From Branchiostoma floridae (Eukaryota; Chordata; Leptocardii; Amphioxiformes; Branchiostomatidae), in assembly GCF_000003815.2 (NCBI RefSeq), contig NC_049987.1, positions 14,717,392-14,761,972 on the forward strand: a stretch of 44,581 nt of DNA, written 5' to 3'. A model generated the notes under the pieces. That model was given only the letters and a program-made list of their open reading frames with translations. It made no database searches and was not told where the DNA came from. This document shows, in pieces, positions 11,057-21,656 of the stretch. The position numbers and the translations under genes were made by a program. Position 1 is the stretch's first letter. The number at the start of each line of letters is the position of its first letter.

Positions 11057-11260
11057 TTACCTTTGCCAGAATGGCTAAGGTTAGGTTTTGGATGTGTTTG
11101 TGTGTCTGTGTGTGTGTTAACAGCATAGCTCGAGAAGCCTGGGATGGATCCTGATGATATTTGGTAGGTGGGTAGGGATCGGGAAACGAAGGTCAAGTTT
11201 GATAATGGACCCCCTAGCGGCTTGCTAAGGTACTGCAGCAGAAACTCAACTTTGGACGAA
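11057..11260 (+). repeat. Dispersed repeat copy 3
   Basis: ACCTTTGCCAGAATGGCTAAG, GT-rich stretch, AGCTCGAGAAG, TGATGATATTTGGTAGGTGG, then CCCCCTAGCGGCTTGCTAAGG. The module order is the same as at 2216 and 9157. Confidence 0.85.
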
Positions 11261-11270
11261 ATAACTCTAC

Positions 11271-11700
11271 AACATGTTGACGGATCGTCATGATTTTTGG
11301 TATGTAGATAGAATGAGTGATGACTTACATAATGAGATACTAATTATGCACATCAACAGCTCATTTGCATAATTAATTAGGAAAATTTATAAATCCACAG
11401 CATTCCATGATAGGACTTTCAAACTTGTCACATATGTAGCTGGGAAGGAGAGATATGGCTATAGATATCAATTATGCAAATGATGACTTCATTTGCATTA
11501 TTAATGAGAAAATGTGAACATGTTGACGGATCATCATGTTTTTTGGTATTTAGGTAGCGTAAGTGAGACCTACATAATGAGATACCAATTATGCAAATCA
11601 ACAGCTAATTTGCATAATCAATTAGGAAAAGTACAAAAACCTACTGCATTTCATTATAGTACTTTCATCAAAGTTGTCACATATGTAACTGAGAAAGAGG
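11271..11700 (+). repeat. 246-bp tandem duplication with octamer-like ATGCAAAT sites
   Basis: AACATGTTGACGGATC occurs at 11271 and 11517, giving a 246-bp period and almost two units. Each unit has ATTATGCA(A/C)AT and its mirror ATTTGCAT. A further single copy lies at about 12695-12830 and a fragment at about 42440-42510. ATGCAAAT matches the POU/octamer consensus, but here it belongs to the repeat. Confidence 0.8.
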
Positions 11701-11909
11701 GAAGAGAGTAAGGGGTGTATTTTATTAAAGACTGAAAGAGAACTAGAAAGGCAACATTTTTGAAAAAAATGCAAGATGTGGGCGAAGGGAAAAGAAAGGA
11801 AAAATCGCAAGGAAAGAAACAACCAAAAAGGCAACATTTTCGCGAAAATGCATCAAGTTTTCCCGTGGCCTTTTGTCAAGCTATCTTACCCCTATTCTCG
11901 GCTTTCACC

Positions 11910-11944
11910 TGACGTCACGGGTTGTGCTGTGTACCTATATAAAG
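11910..11944 (+). promoter_or_regulatory. Promoter-like CRE plus TATA box
   Basis: A perfect CRE palindrome TGACGTCA (11910-11917) lies 18 bp before TATATAAAG (11936-11944), the usual order for a core promoter. No coding exon was recognised downstream before the tRNA-like relic, so the target is unknown. Chance occurrence is possible. Confidence 0.35.
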
Positions 11945-12242
11945 CTGAAATTCAGGTTCAGATCAGGACTCGAGTCTAGAGATTCAGGTTCAGGTCCGGT
12001 AGCCTCCAAATTTGACAACTAGTAACACCGCAGGCGACAGACATTGTCGATACAGTATTTGGCTGCCCGGTCCGAGGCGTTGACGAGCCCCTCTCCCTAC
12101 GCCGTCTTTTGAGTGGAAGTAAAAAAATGGAAAATGCAGAAGAAAAAGTCTGAAATGCGGATTTTGATGTTGTGGTCGCAAGACAAAAGCATTCTTATAT
12201 CAAATGGATGTTTAAAAAGGAAAAAAAAAGACGACTTTTCCT

Positions 12243-12292
12243 CTATAGACTCGAACCCGGGTCGATCCACTAACCACTCGGCCACACTAGTC
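12243..12292 (-). pseudogene. tRNA-like relic lacking the anticodon arm
   Basis: The minus strand reads TGGCCGAGTGGTTA, a good box A of Leu/Ser-type tRNAs, then GTGGATCGACCC, then GGTTCGAGTC, a good box B. The spacing is too short for an anticodon arm and the flanks do not pair as an acceptor stem. It is therefore a deleted tRNA pseudogene or the head of a tRNA-derived SINE and not a functional tRNA. Confidence 0.6.
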
Positions 12293-12307
12293 ACCATTTT
12301 CACTTGA

Positions 12308-12694
12308 TTCTTTTAACAAATATAGAAATGTATTAGATGGCGTGAACAGGTCCGTTCATAATTTCCAAGATTCTAAAGCCCAGTAAAGGTCCAATTTTCT
12401 GAAGATAATGTTTTTGTGTGAAATGTTTGCGATCTCCTTCGTTCCAAGGCGGGCAACTTCTTCCTGGAGCCCGATTTCAGTTTCGCTGCTATTACTAGTA
12501 TTCAAACTCGATGCCCAGCTGTGTCCTGTCCACTGATAGGTTCACCAGTGAGGTATCCCCGAGAGAGGCAGAATTTCCGCCAATCAAAAAGCTGGATACG
12601 TGGAGTGCTTCCATTTTTTCTGAGTTTTGATTGGTCTAATTGGAATATCTGAGCAAAAACTAAATGTGAGGCTTCGCCCACATAATAAGTCAAG
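12308..12694. other. No gene seen
   Basis: No exon or repeat could be supported. A further copy of the 11271-type repeat starts at about 12695. Confidence 0.45.
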
Positions 12695-12899
12695 AATGGA
12701 TCAAAGGATCGTCATGATTTTTGGTATGCTGATAGCTTAAGTAATACTTGATACAATTTGATATCGATTAATGGTAACTTGGGATCTAATTTGCATAATC
12801 AATGTTGAAATTTTATAAACCAACTCCAAGCATATGATTCTAAAGAAAATGAAATGAGTAACGCATTCGTCTACAGACATCATTCTACATAACAAGTCC

Positions 12900-13200
12900 C
12901 AAAAATGCATTCTTGTAAGAATGGACTCTTCCAGCACAACCTATGTAAAATTGCAAAGTAGACCAGTCAAAAAATAACCACACTGAAACACTTTGATATA
13001 TCAAATTACCAAAGTCCATAAACAAATTTAAAAAAAATGCCCCCCCCCCCTCCGTGCAAGAATGGACTCTTGCAGTACACCCCATGTAAAATTCCAAAAT
13101 AGACCAGTTCAAAAATACTCCCACTGAGAGACTTTATATAATCAACAGTCCAAAGATCAATTTAGAAAAATAAACCCCCTCCGTGCCAGAATGGACTATT
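12900..13200 (+). repeat. Imperfect tandem repeat, about 130-140 bp unit
   Basis: AGAATGGACTMTT recurs at about 12917, 13059 and 13188, each preceded by CCGTGC or a related sequence and followed by ATGTAAAATT and AGACCAGT. A poly-C run sits at about 13040-13051. Confidence 0.75.
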
Positions 13201-13332
13201 CCAGATAACATCAGGCTCACTGATTGGCTGCCAATCCCCTTCGGGATGTTGACTTAGGCTACGTGATTGGTTGCCTCTTTAATCAAGTTACTAGCATATA
13301 TAGATGCGCACATGCTGTCTTCAGGTGGGAGA

Positions 13333-13358
13333 GGTCAACGACCTCAAGGTCGTTGACC
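13333..13358. repeat. 26-nt palindrome
   Basis: GGTCAACGACCT, a CA loop, then AGGTCGTTGACC. No clear direct repeat flanks it, unlike the micro-insertions at 8526 and 15975. Confidence 0.8.
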
Positions 13359-13399
13359 CTCTGACTAGTGGAAAATTATCAAAAAAATCCCCAAATATA

Positions 13400-14030
13400 T
13401 CATTTTGAAGTGGTTTATGCCAGAAATTATGCATGGGTCATTTGAATGAATATCTAGTGCACCTATTTACCAAAATTTAGGTCATTTGGTTATAAGACCA
13501 GGGAACAAGAGCAAAAAGCGTACGTTTTTGGTCAAACAATGGCCAGAAAATCCCAAAATAAAGCATTTTATTGTACTGTATGCCAAAAGTTTTATTGAAT
13601 CCATGTGCGCATATGTAGATTGCACTCCTATACCAAATTTCAGGTCATTTGGTTGTAAAATGAGGGTATAGGAGCCAAAAATATCATTTTTGGGGCAAAA
13701 AATGGAAAAGAAATCTCAAAATTAAGCATTTTGTTATACCATATGCCAAATCTGTTATTGGATCTTTGTGGGCATATAATCAAGGCACCTCTGTACCAAA
13801 TTTCAGGTCATTCGGCTGTAATACCAGGGTACAGGGGGGCAAAATGTACTTAAAAATTGCAAAAAAACATGAATAAAATCATTTTAAAGGAAGATATGAA
13901 AAAAATGAGAAAAAATCACCTGGGTATTGACCCACCCTACCCTTGTGTCAAATCTCAAGTAATTCGGTCCAGGAACGACGGAGTTGAATCGATTTGAAGA
14001 TTTGACAGGAGAAAGAAAGAAGAAACATTA
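13400..14030 (+). repeat. Diverged 163-bp tandem repeat
   Basis: The GTCATTTGGT or GTCATTCGGC motif recurs at 13481, 13644 and 13807, with a weaker fourth unit near 13958. Each is preceded by ACCAAATTTCAG-like sequence and followed by ACCAGGGTACA-like sequence. Non-coding as far as can be seen. Confidence 0.75.
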
Positions 14031-14079
14031 CGAATACAACATATTTCACCATACCTATGGTATGGCTGAAATATAAATA

Positions 14080-14885
14080 TAGTACAATATAGTACAATAC
14101 ATGCACATGAAATGTTATACCAACTTGTTCAACTTGCAAGTACAATATAGTACAATACATACACATGAAATGTTATACCAACCTGTGCAACTTGCAAGTA
14201 CAATATGGTACAATACATACACATGAAATGTTATACCAACTTGTACAACTTGCAAGTACAATATGGTACAATACATACACATGAAATGTTATACCAGCTT
14301 GTGCAACTTGCAAGTACAATATAGTACAATACATGCACATGAAATGTTATACCAACTTGTACAACTTGCAAGTACAATATGGTACAATACATACACATGA
14401 AATGTTATACCAGCTTGTGCAACTTGCAAGTACAATATAGTACAATACATGCACATGAAATGTTATACCAACTTGTGCAACTTGCAAGTACAATATACTA
14501 CAATACATGCACATGAAATGTTATACCAACTTGTGCAACTTGCAAGTACAATATACTACAATACATGCACATGAAATGTTATACCAACTTGTGCAACTTG
14601 CAAGTACAATATACTACAATACATGCACATGAAATGTTATACCAACTTGTGCAACTTGCAAGTACAGTATAGTATAATACATGCACATGAAATGTTATAC
14701 CAACCAACGTGTGCAACTTACAAGACTAGTACAATACATAGTACAATACATGCACATGAAATGTTATACCAACTTGTGCAACATGCAAGTACAATATAGT
14801 ATAATACATGCACGTGAAATGTTATACCAGCTTGTGCAACTTGCAAGTGCAATAAAGTACAATACATGCACATGAAATGTTATAC
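14080..14885 (+). repeat. 58-bp tandem satellite
   Basis: ACATGAAATGTTATACCA recurs every 58 bp (14105, 14163, 14221, 14279 and so on), about 14 units. Near 14700-14760 the spacing is disturbed by small insertions. Since 58 is not a multiple of three, open frames here are short and incidental. Confidence 0.95.
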
Positions 14886-14929
14886 CAATTGAAGTAAAAT
14901 CTAAATGCTCCCATAATTTAGGGTTTTTC

Positions 14930-15730
14930 TTCCCTATTTTTCTAGACTATTTAGCTAAACTTCATGATCTTGAGTACTGTAATCATATTATGTATTGTTC
15001 AGCAACTTTGTTCATCCTATCGTCCCATATGAGGAGGGAAATCCAATATATCAGACTTATGTTAAACGTTACTTGCATATTCTGGCTTAAATGGTACGTA
15101 TTTCATAAAGCTAGCTATATATAGATGATCTTGTTTATGTATCAAAATACATGAGAAGAAGATAACTCAGCAACCTGTATGATCATAGTTTACATCTTCC
15201 CAGGAAAATAATTTGCCATTTCTTCTTTAACAAACAAGCAAACAAACAAACAGACAGACAGACAGACATTCACTGTTGAGTGCCCGTACTGATCTGCTGC
15301 TAATACGTACAACACTCGACAATATAAATCCAGAGAATCCTGTGAACCTCAGACAGAATATGGGCACACCTTTAGTTATTGGTATTCTATGGATGATGTG
15401 GTAATAATATCAAATAATGTTATTATCTTTCCAAAATTAACTTCCAAAGTTACGTTTTCCGGATATAGACTTGTCATCCCAAATATTAAATTCCGCCCTG
15501 TTGTACTGGATCGGAATGTCAGGGGTGTAGTCCCGGCCAGGCCCCAAAGCCACAAATTTGTCCCGATGGACTGACGGATACTGAGGGAGCACTTGTTGGT
15601 GTGCTCACGATTTGCATCCGGCCGGCGTCTATTTGTTATCTGGTCTCGGGTTCATTTTAAGTCAAACTTAGATTCAACCCGGGGCTCGGTCTGGCCCAAA
15701 AAATACGCTGGGAGCCGCAAGGTGTCGGGG
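14930..15730. repeat. Outer flank of kinase unit A, inverted match at 31.68-32.5 kb
   Basis: Pieces of this stretch, such as GTATTGTTCAGCAACTTTG, CAAAATACATGAGAAGAAGATA and TGGGAGCCGCAAGGT, reappear in reverse complement and mirrored order at 31680-32500, downstream of kinase copy C. It includes a (CAAA)/(CAGA) microsatellite at about 15230-15270 and ends in a poly-G run (about 15727-15742). No coding exon was recognised. Confidence 0.75.
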
Positions 15731-15974
15731 GGGGGGGGGGGGGTGTCATAACCGAACGTGTCTGTAAACAGCCCGGCAGGGCCCCGTTTTCCAATGGGGA
15801 CCATAGTCTTACTCTTAGATTTGATTTTTTCGGGTGTAAGAAGTACAGCCAGGGCTTCCCAACTAGTCGGAGGTTATTATCAAGGGCTAACCCTGGGAGC
15901 TTTACTGGATACCATCAACACAATAAACGGTTACATTACGTTTGACGATACATGAGGTTTGTTTTCCAAACTGG

Positions 15975-16016
15975 GTTATACCAAGGACGTTATACTAGTA
16001 ACGTCCTTGGTTAAAC
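15975..16016. mobile_element. 28-nt palindromic micro-insertion with paralogous empty site
   Basis: Insert 15982-16009 has arms CAAGGACGTTA and TAACGTCCTTG. It is flanked by GTTATAC (15975-15981) and GTTAAAC (16010-16016), a 7-bp duplication with one change. The matching position beside kinase copy B (about 21497-21506) reads TTGGTTATACAG without an insert, so this is an insertion in unit A and not an ancestral hairpin. Confidence 0.8.
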
Positions 16017-16192
16017 AGACAACACAAGATACGGATAACTTTAGATAGAGCGAAATCCGGAGTACAGTTGGTATCAAGCGTTTACAGAGCACTTGTCATC
16101 AAACAATGATGATCGTAGTTTGCTTTTGAATGAGCTGATAGTGCGCGCTTTGCTTGCGGGCTCTGCTAGAAAGAGAGTTCCAGAAATTGCTC

Positions 16193-18418
16193 TTAGATAA
16201 CCCCCCATTCCTGGACCTCCTTCAGCATCCTCACCAGATCTGTGTCTGGAGGCAGAACCGGCAGGTGTAAGAAACGCTGGAACACCCCGTACCGACAATC
16301 GGCTTTGAAGTCTGCCTTCAACTGGTCCAGCGTGTAGCTCTGTAGGCCCAAGGATTCTGGAAGAATATATTATCTGTTAGAATGCATCGTTCATATAGCC
16401 TCCTTCGCAGCGGGGCTGACTGGAAAGGTATTTTGCCGTGGATGGAAGTTTCGCCTCTCCACGCCTCGTTAATAAAAGCCAGTCCCGCTTGAAGTCTGCG
16501 AAGGAGGCTACAGTTCATATCTATTGATGTTCTTGTCTCCCTCGATTACAAATGTGACATGTTTGGATGACTTATCATGGGACGCATTGGGTTTGTTACA
16601 TTTCCTGAATGGTTATGTGAATCATATGATGATTGGCATGATTAACATGTCATTATGTCAACCTTCACTTACGCCATTTTGCCAAACAAACGAATCCTCG
16701 GATCTGTTTTGCAGGGGCCCACTACCACACCAGATAAGCTGACCCAGATTAAAGGACACCAGCTGTTATATTGAAGTCTGCATGATGCAGGATGTAATGC
16801 AACTGTACTAAATGCTTTTGACAATAGTTAGTAACAATACATTATACTATGTTAACCATCACTTAGATGCCAAAACATTGAGAATGTATCAACCCCTGCT
16901 TACTCTTTCCTCCTCCAAAGTTTCCAACAAGGTAATGAAGAAAACGTAGTGTAGAACTTGAGTGTTATACTGTGAAATGTAAAGTTATACACTAATTATC
17001 ACTTTCACAGAGTTTACCACGCATGTACGGGAGACAGGAAACCTGTAATATGTCAAAGGTGAAGGCCCTCAGACTTCAACAGTCTCGTCTCGACCATCGA
17101 CTCGATTCGTGTAACAATATCCAAAACGTAATGGCGCCTGGAAATGGCGACATATTTACGTTCGGGGACCTTCACCTATGACATATTACTCAGGATTCCT
17201 GTCCCCCGCACGTGTGTAGTGAACTCTGCGAAAGAGCTTATAATGATCTTACCCTTTGGGCCCAGTGTCTCCTGTAGTATGTGGTGATAGTGAGCCAGGA
17301 TGGCGTCCCTGTGGTTGTGGAAAACGTCCCAACCGGTGTTACACACGAACAGGAAAGCCAGGTCAGAGCTTGGTGGTAGGTAACTAGGACTCTGCCAGTC
17401 CACCAGCCTTGCGTCAATGGGCACATCTCCTGCATGCTTTGTGTAAGGCAGAGATCGTAGCAACCATAACTTTTCTTGTAAAGCAATAAAAGAAAACAAA
17501 AGGCAACAAGAAATCTTGATTGTGATCCCAGACAATCGTCACATTCGAACAAAAATGTAAATTCTTACCTTAAACATGATGTTATTGATCCAACACTCAG
17601 AATGACACAGCACTTTAATCCTCGGGTCTTCCGAGGTGAGGATCGGGGCGCGTAACTTCTCCAACCGAGCTACAAGGTCTGCCTGGTCAGGAAAAGCTGC
17701 GGCAAAGTCCTTCAGGTTGGTCTGATATTTATTGGTTATTACATCCGCCACGGCCCTAACATCTGAGAGAGACACGATCCAGTCGTAGGTCTCGTCGAGG
17801 GGTTTACCAGATCGGAGCTCCAGACGATGTGACAGGCCGTGCAACTGCGCTAGGGCCCCTGCTGCAAGCATCATCTCCTCACGGCTCAGTGGTTGCCCTT
17901 TAGGTTTGATGGAGAACCCGCGACTTTTCAGGTTCTCCATAACCCTGACGGACAGCATGGAGCTCGGGTCGGTGGCGGCGAAGTAGCATTTTGGAAGGAA
18001 CAAGGGCTCAGCAGGACGGTGGTATTCGTCGTCTTTATTCCCAGACTTTGATTTTGCTCTGCGCCTGGGGCTGTCACCGATAAGAGCTCGGGAAACCGCC
18101 CTTTATGTAAAACTTGACTTCGGTCGTCTCGGCTTTGATCTGGAAATCATTTGACCACTGTTCCATCACTGTCCACGGCTTCGCGAAGTTCGTCAGCTTG
18201 GCGACGAGGCTGTAGCGCTGACTGGTGCCGTTCCAGGTCCCCACGGCATCAAAAGCGATGACGTCGCTCAAGAACCCCTCTCCTTCGCTGATGTTTCCTT
18301 TGACACTGACGTCCGTGATGGTGAGGCCCGGGAGGTTCTTCTGCAGTACCCGCTGCACCCAGGAGGGGGCGATGTCTTCTGAAGACTGCGGAATGGCGAT
18401 GTCGATTGTTGATGCCAT
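16193..18418 (-). pseudogene. EcKinase/CHK-like gene, copy A (frameshifted)
   Basis: Exons on the minus strand: 18418-17569, 17436-17253 and 16356-16193, with GT-AG borders identical to the intact copy C. The start ATG at 18418 is in the same context, GGAAGATGGCATCAAC, in all three copies. Exon 1 carries about +2 nt near 18091-18103 and -1 nt near 18047-18056 relative to B and C. It is 850 nt instead of 843 and the frame is lost after about residue 107. Exons 2 (VDWQ motif) and 3 are intact, ending in TAA at 16195-16193. The Brenner-type motif reads CHSECWINN, with Glu replacing the catalytic Asp of copy C (CHTDCWINN). The indels could be sequencing or assembly errors, but the D-to-E change would remain. 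The family phosphorylates small molecules (ecdysteroid- or choline-kinase-like fold); the substrate here is unknown. A MITE lies in intron 2. Confidence 0.85.
16389..16519. mobile_element. Small MITE in intron 2 of kinase copy A
   Basis: Terminal inverted repeats TAGCCTCCTTCGCAG (16396-16410) and CTGCGAAGGAGGCTA (16496-16510) are flanked by GTTCATA (16389-16395 and 16513-16519, two bases offset on the right). A 7-8 bp duplication suggests a hAT-type origin. A degraded end of the same family, GTCCCGCTCGAAGTCTGCGA, lies in intron 2 of copy C at about 31368-31395. Confidence 0.75.
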
Positions 18419-18663
18419 CTTCCGTAGTATTTTCTTCAAATATCAGGAAATATTGTTTGGGAAATACTTTCAATGTGTAGAACATATACTGCTGATATAT
18501 TTTTATAAATACTGTTTCGTTAAGCTTTCCAATGATACCAAAGGCTTGGATTGCCATCCAAGTGACACTGAAGACAAAGATATGCTGCCACTAAGTCTCT
18601 TGTGCTTATATTCATAGAAAGCCTGATGAAAAAAAAGCTGTGAGTCGTAACGTTATAGTTCCC

Positions 18664-18729
<66 letters not shown>

Positions 18730-20040
18730 CCTCGTCGCCAGTAACACTGCATGCTTGAGTAAGTTTAAAGAATCAGGTCAAGGAGCCTTCAATGAGGTTG
18801 TAGATTTTATGGTAGAAGATATGATTTTGAATCAGATTGAAACCTACACGACAAAAGGTATGGTTTCAAGCTATGACTTGCCTCACCAAGTTATACCTCA
18901 CCTTGACACGTACATGTATTTGTCCCCAAACATACCACTCCAAGAACATGTAGCTATCGAGCGTATCGCCATTGTGAAAACCAGAAGAATTCCTTGAGGG
19001 CATGCTTCTGTCAGTGCGTGTAGAACATATACTTTTAGTCGTTTTAACATCATGTTTTATCAGGAGTTATCAGTACATGCTCTAAGATAAGAGTTACGTA
19101 TATGTGTAATAACTTCAATGTAACTTTTCAAATTCTTTTCACAGTTACAGAATTGAGACAGCTCAATTCCTTCACCTGAAATCTGCACAGTAAATACATC
19201 CTCACCTGTGAGACAAAACTGGCCCCAATGTTAGGTTTGAGATCTTCAAGCTTGCAGCGCTGCCGAAATGTTACGTCTGTCTGCAAATGCTGTCGAGTCG
19301 GTTAACATGTCTCACGAATTCTTACCCACTAACACGGAAAGCCACCACTAAAGTAGCCTGGGGTCCAGTATCAAAGGTCACACACGATCACTAATGGGCA
19401 AAGTACAACGTAGGTTAAGTCATATTACTAATATATAAACCCAGTGTATGAACTGCGTCGTACTTTGGGTAACCGACATGACATCGTACGCTGAACTTGG
19501 CTCAAGTATGTCGTAGTTGAGTTTTGACTGTAATAGGAAACCAAAGATCTCCAGTGGTAATAACAAGTGTGACTTCAATCGTATCGGAATCTTCATGGTA
19601 ATAGGTATGATTTCAATCAGACTGAAACATTTTCGATCAGACTTACCTTACAAACAAGTCCAAAGTCTAAGACGTTCTACGAGACAAGTTGAATGTAGTA
19701 TTTCTTTCGGTAAAAGCCAGCAGCCGTCCTTCTATGTGTGTTACTAGTATATACTGGGAGCAAGTGCACCTATATGCACTCTTCTTTGCCCAGTGTCATG
19801 CGAACCGTGACGCCAAACGCCTTTGTTCTGATTGTTTACGTTCGACACCTGCACATTTGACCGGCCACCCGGTATTTCTAATTCGTGACCTGATTCCAAG
19901 GTGACAAATTAATCTCTCCTTGTTGATTCACATAGAGTAGCCACACTATGAAGTCAATGTTAACACAACAGAAGGGATAAAACAGCAAATAGATTAAACT
20001 TTGATACGGTGCTGTATAAAACAGTGAGGGTTTTTCTTGC
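18419..20040. repeat. 5' flank of kinase unit A
   Basis: Matches the 5' flank of copy B (23503-25180) in the same orientation and that of copy C (26850-29711) in inverted orientation. An (AC)n microsatellite at 18666-18723 is absent from B. Open frames at 18755-18997 (A) and 23934-24122 (B) share a sequence ending in KTRRIP but are disrupted in C and differ mostly by amino-acid changes, so they are not called as a gene. No other exon was recognised. Confidence 0.8.
18666..18723 (+). repeat. (AC)n microsatellite
   Basis: About 29 AC dinucleotides upstream of kinase copy A, absent at the equivalent place in copy B (near 23855). Confidence 0.98.
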
Positions 20041-20358
20041 TTAGGCCTACGTCACATTGCCCAGGGGGTCCGCACGGTTTCTAACCGATGTAGGCCCCGG
20101 TCGGGCTCTGAAGCCGGGAGGACATCGGCTCACATAGTCACAAATCATTTTTTCTTCACGCGTCCCGATAGAGGTCCCGGGGGGCTCCGGTGGGCATTCC
20201 GGTGGCTTTCGTGCAATAGTCGTATGCTTTAACCCTTTATCGCTCGATGTTCGGCAGGCAACCGTGAGCTGCCCTGGGGATGTCCACGGGTACCCCGTAG
20301 GGGTCTGGCAGTGGGTCGGCCGATTCACCCCTTGTGGACAACTGTATGGTCCCTGTCG

Positions 20359-20403
20359 TACGTCACGACCGTCATGTTTCTTTGGGGGGGTGGGGTATAT
20401 AAG
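20359..20403 (+). promoter_or_regulatory. TATA box and CRE-like site of the Harbinger element
   Basis: GGGTATATAAGC (TATATAAG at 20396-20403) lies about 70 bp before the transposase ATG at 20474, with TACGTCAC at about 20359-20366 some 30 bp upstream of it. The position fits a transposase promoter. Confidence 0.5.
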
Positions 20404-20473
20404 CATTGGTTGGCTCGTCTTCCTTGACTTTTGCATGTGTGCCACGTAGTACTAATACCAGTAGAAGCGGAAA

Positions 20474-20767
20474 ATGCCACTGCACTTCGACCGACAGGAT
20501 GAGCACATGCCGCTTGCTCAACTCAGGCTGGGGGTGGCGACGGCTCGTCACCGTTTCATCCTTGTTCTTGCTACATGGGTAGTGGAAGAGGAGAGACAAG
20601 CGCAACGGCAGTGCCAGGGAAGAAAATGTTGAGTTTGGCTCCGAACCATGTTTTGGGTCTACGATACGCTGATGAGCAAGCTATAAATGCGAGAACATTC
20701 TTGCGACTTTAAGTCCTTTGTGCGCCTTATGCGTGTGGGACCTTCCATTGAGAAGAGTACAAAGTGA
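20474..20767 (+). pseudogene. PIF/Harbinger (HARBI1-like) transposase, N-terminal fragment
   Basis: A single frame from the ATG at 20474 reads RHRFILVLATWVVEEERQAQ, then RQCQGRK, then VWLRTMFWVYDTLMSKL, then DFKSFVRLMRVGPSIEK. The E-E-E-R-x-x-Q-R run followed by a VW-x-R block, a YxTL block and an FxRFxR-like block is the N-terminal pattern of HARBI1-like nucleases. Three in-frame stops (TGA 20630-20632, TAA 20684-20686, TGA 20765-20767) break it without any frameshift. The first stop falls where a Trp codon (TGG) is expected. The catalytic DDE part is absent or lies in the gap. Identification is by pattern only. Confidence 0.7.
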
Positions 20768-20787
20768 GTTTTTTACTGATGATATTT

Positions 20788-20919
20788 NNNNNNNNNNNNN
20801 NNNNNNNNNNNNNNNNNNNNNNNNNNNNNNNNNNNNNNNNNNNNNNNNNNNNNNNNNNNNNNNNNNNNNNNNNNNNNNNNNNNNNNNNNNNNNNNNNNNN
20901 NNNNNNNNNNNNNNNNNNN
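20788..20919. other. Assembly gap (132 N) in the Harbinger element
   Basis: Run of N, 20 bp after the last recognisable transposase codons. Confidence 0.99.
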
Positions 20920-21656
20920 AAACAGCCCGTAAATTACCCGCCAGGGTCCCTATGTGGAAATGTGACCATGGCCCCAAATGTCCTGTTTGATGACGAGGGA
21001 ACCCGTCAGCGGCCCCGGCGGTGTTCCGGGATGACACAACGGATGCAATAGTTTGCAATGCAAGAAGGTTGGGCCTGTACCGTCAAGTACTGCCGGGGTG
21101 CCGGGCGAGTACCGGGCGAGTACTGTAGGGGACCCTGGCGATGTATTCACGATTAGTTGACGGCTTTGATTCGGCGTATTTTCCTGCCCGGGGCCCGGTT
21201 GATTTTAAGTCCGACTCAGAATCAACCGGGGCTCCGCCCGAGCCCCAAAAGACCCCCGGCAGCCGCCGGGGGTCTCTCGGGGTCCCGCCCGAAATTGCAA
21301 CAATTCAGCCCCTACCCTACCCGGCCGGACCCCTTTGTGCAAATGTGACGTTAGCATTAGTTGATGCAGCATCGTCTTCATGACGTTTCTCAACAGTTCA
21401 TGTTTTTTTCTTGTTTAACAGTACAATATAATATCGGCAAAATAAACGGTTACATTACGTTTCACGATACATTCATGAGGTTCGTTTTTCAAACTTGGTT
21501 ATACAGAAAACGCACTATAACTTTAGATCGAGTGAGATCCGGAGTAGAGGGCGCTGATATCAAGCGTTTACAGAGTATTTGTCATCAAACAATTATGATC
21601 TTAGTTTGTTTTTGAATGAGCTGATAGTGCGAGCTAGGGAGTTCCAGAAATTGCTC

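Larger units (their letters stand above)
20044..21356 (+). mobile_element. PIF/Harbinger-like DNA transposon (decayed)
   Basis: Inverted ends share ACGTCACATT near the tips (20049 on the left; AATGTGACGT ending at 21351 on the right) and then GGGGTCCG-type sequence. The element is flanked by TTA at 20041-20043 and 21357-21359, the 3-bp target typical of PIF/Harbinger. The equivalent site is empty elsewhere: near 36275-36300 the complement reads TTCTTAGTTGATGCAGCATC, and copy C near 26850 is also uninterrupted. It encodes a broken transposase start (20474-20767), carries a TATA box, and contains an assembly gap. At 1.3 kb it is shorter than autonomous family members and GC-richer than its surroundings. 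Confidence 0.8.

Noticed and set aside
20047-20445. 132-codon proline-rich minus-strand frame
   Set aside because: It lies antisense to the Harbinger promoter region in GC-rich DNA, has no recognisable domain, and crosses the transposon's left end region.
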